From a virus, in the IMG/VR virus record IMGVR_UViG_3300005613_000044, positions 1-64,000 of that record: DNA of 64,000 nucleotides. One strand, written 5' to 3'. Positions 63,978 through 64,000 of the stretch are shown here, piece by piece (the first letter of the stretch is position 1; each line of letters starts with the position of its first letter). A program made the translations under genes and the position numbers. The notes under the pieces are model-generated. The model saw only the letters and a program-made list of their open reading frames with translations. It searched no databases and was not told the origin of the DNA.

Positions 63978-64000
63978 AAACTTCTCTTGTAACTGGTGGT
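63974..64000 (+). CDS. Start of an SDR/epimerase gene, truncated by window end
   Basis: Only nine codons: MKTSLVTGG. The ATGA overlap with the GT8 stop and the beta1-TGG start of a Rossmann NAD(P)-binding fold suggest another sugar-nucleotide epimerase or dehydratase. The exact enzyme cannot be told. Confidence 0.55.

Noticed and set aside
1-64000. CRISPR arrays, insertion sequences, integrase or attachment sites
   Set aside because: None seen: no regularly spaced repeats, transposase motifs, integrase or tRNA-overlapping direct repeats. Gene set is that of a lytic phage.

Overview
The window looks like about 64 kb of a T4-like cyanomyovirus (contractile-tailed phage of marine Synechococcus/Prochlorococcus). 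The evidence is the T4 morphogenesis order (terminase gp17, sheath gp18, tube gp19, portal gp20, protease gp21, scaffold gp22, capsid gp23), the T4 replication/recombination set (uvsX, uvsY, uvsW, gp41, gp43, gp44, gp45, gp46, gp47, gp55, gp61, gp62, regA), and genes typical of cyanophages: cobS, speD, hsp20, mazG, talC, nrdA/nrdB and a cyanobacterial DUF3110-type gene. Every gene I accept lies on the + strand. The DNA is AT-rich and tightly packed, with many ATGA, TAATG and GTGA stop/start overlaps.

Layout. 1-5.5 kb: the end of a tail-fibre gene and accessory virion genes. 5.5-17.2 kb: an HNH endonuclease, then the head/tail morphogenesis block, most of whose genes have a T4-late-like octamer (NATAAATA or TCTAAATA) 19-37 bases before the start codon; a strong terminator follows gp23. 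17.2-24.1 kb: recombination and late sigma genes (uvsY, uvsW, gp55, gp47, gp46) with an Sm-like gene, a second HNH gene and the DUF3110-like gene. 24.2-27.5 kb: a metalloprotease-VWA (CobT-like) protein paired with the CobS-like AAA+ ATPase. 27.5-40.7 kb: clamp, speD, clamp loader, regA, hsp20, several Sm-like proteins, a DNA polymerase split into two ORFs, uvsX, a 2OG oxygenase, gp41 and mazG. 40.7-46.6 kb: late-type genes for probable internal virion proteins, including a nucleotidyltransferase with a capsid-targeting-like leader. 46.6-53.6 kb: small genes, primase gp61, nrdA, nrdB, a GIY-YIG-like endonuclease and an exported lysozyme-like protein. 53.7-56 kb: eight tRNA genes, a strongly structured non-coding stretch, talC and an orphan Phd-like gene. 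57.05-64 kb: a translationally coupled sugar-nucleotide/glycosyltransferase/methyltransferase operon that runs off the window.

How it works together. Host-type sigma70 promoters (two with perfect TTGACA-N17-TATAAT) sit before gp55, the clamp region, gp61, the lysozyme, the tRNAs, talC and the glycan operon, while the late octamers sit before virion genes. This suggests classical early/middle versus gp55-dependent late control. The points most worth a second look are the 53.76-53.89 kb structured RNA candidate, the split polymerase, the Sm-like paralogue set, a small protein copying the gp23 N-arm motif, the GDP-mannose epimerase/GT11/GT15-like glycan island, and the metalloprotease-VWA plus CobS pair with a start codon held in a hairpin. 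No database search could be run; family calls rest on recognised motifs and gene order.
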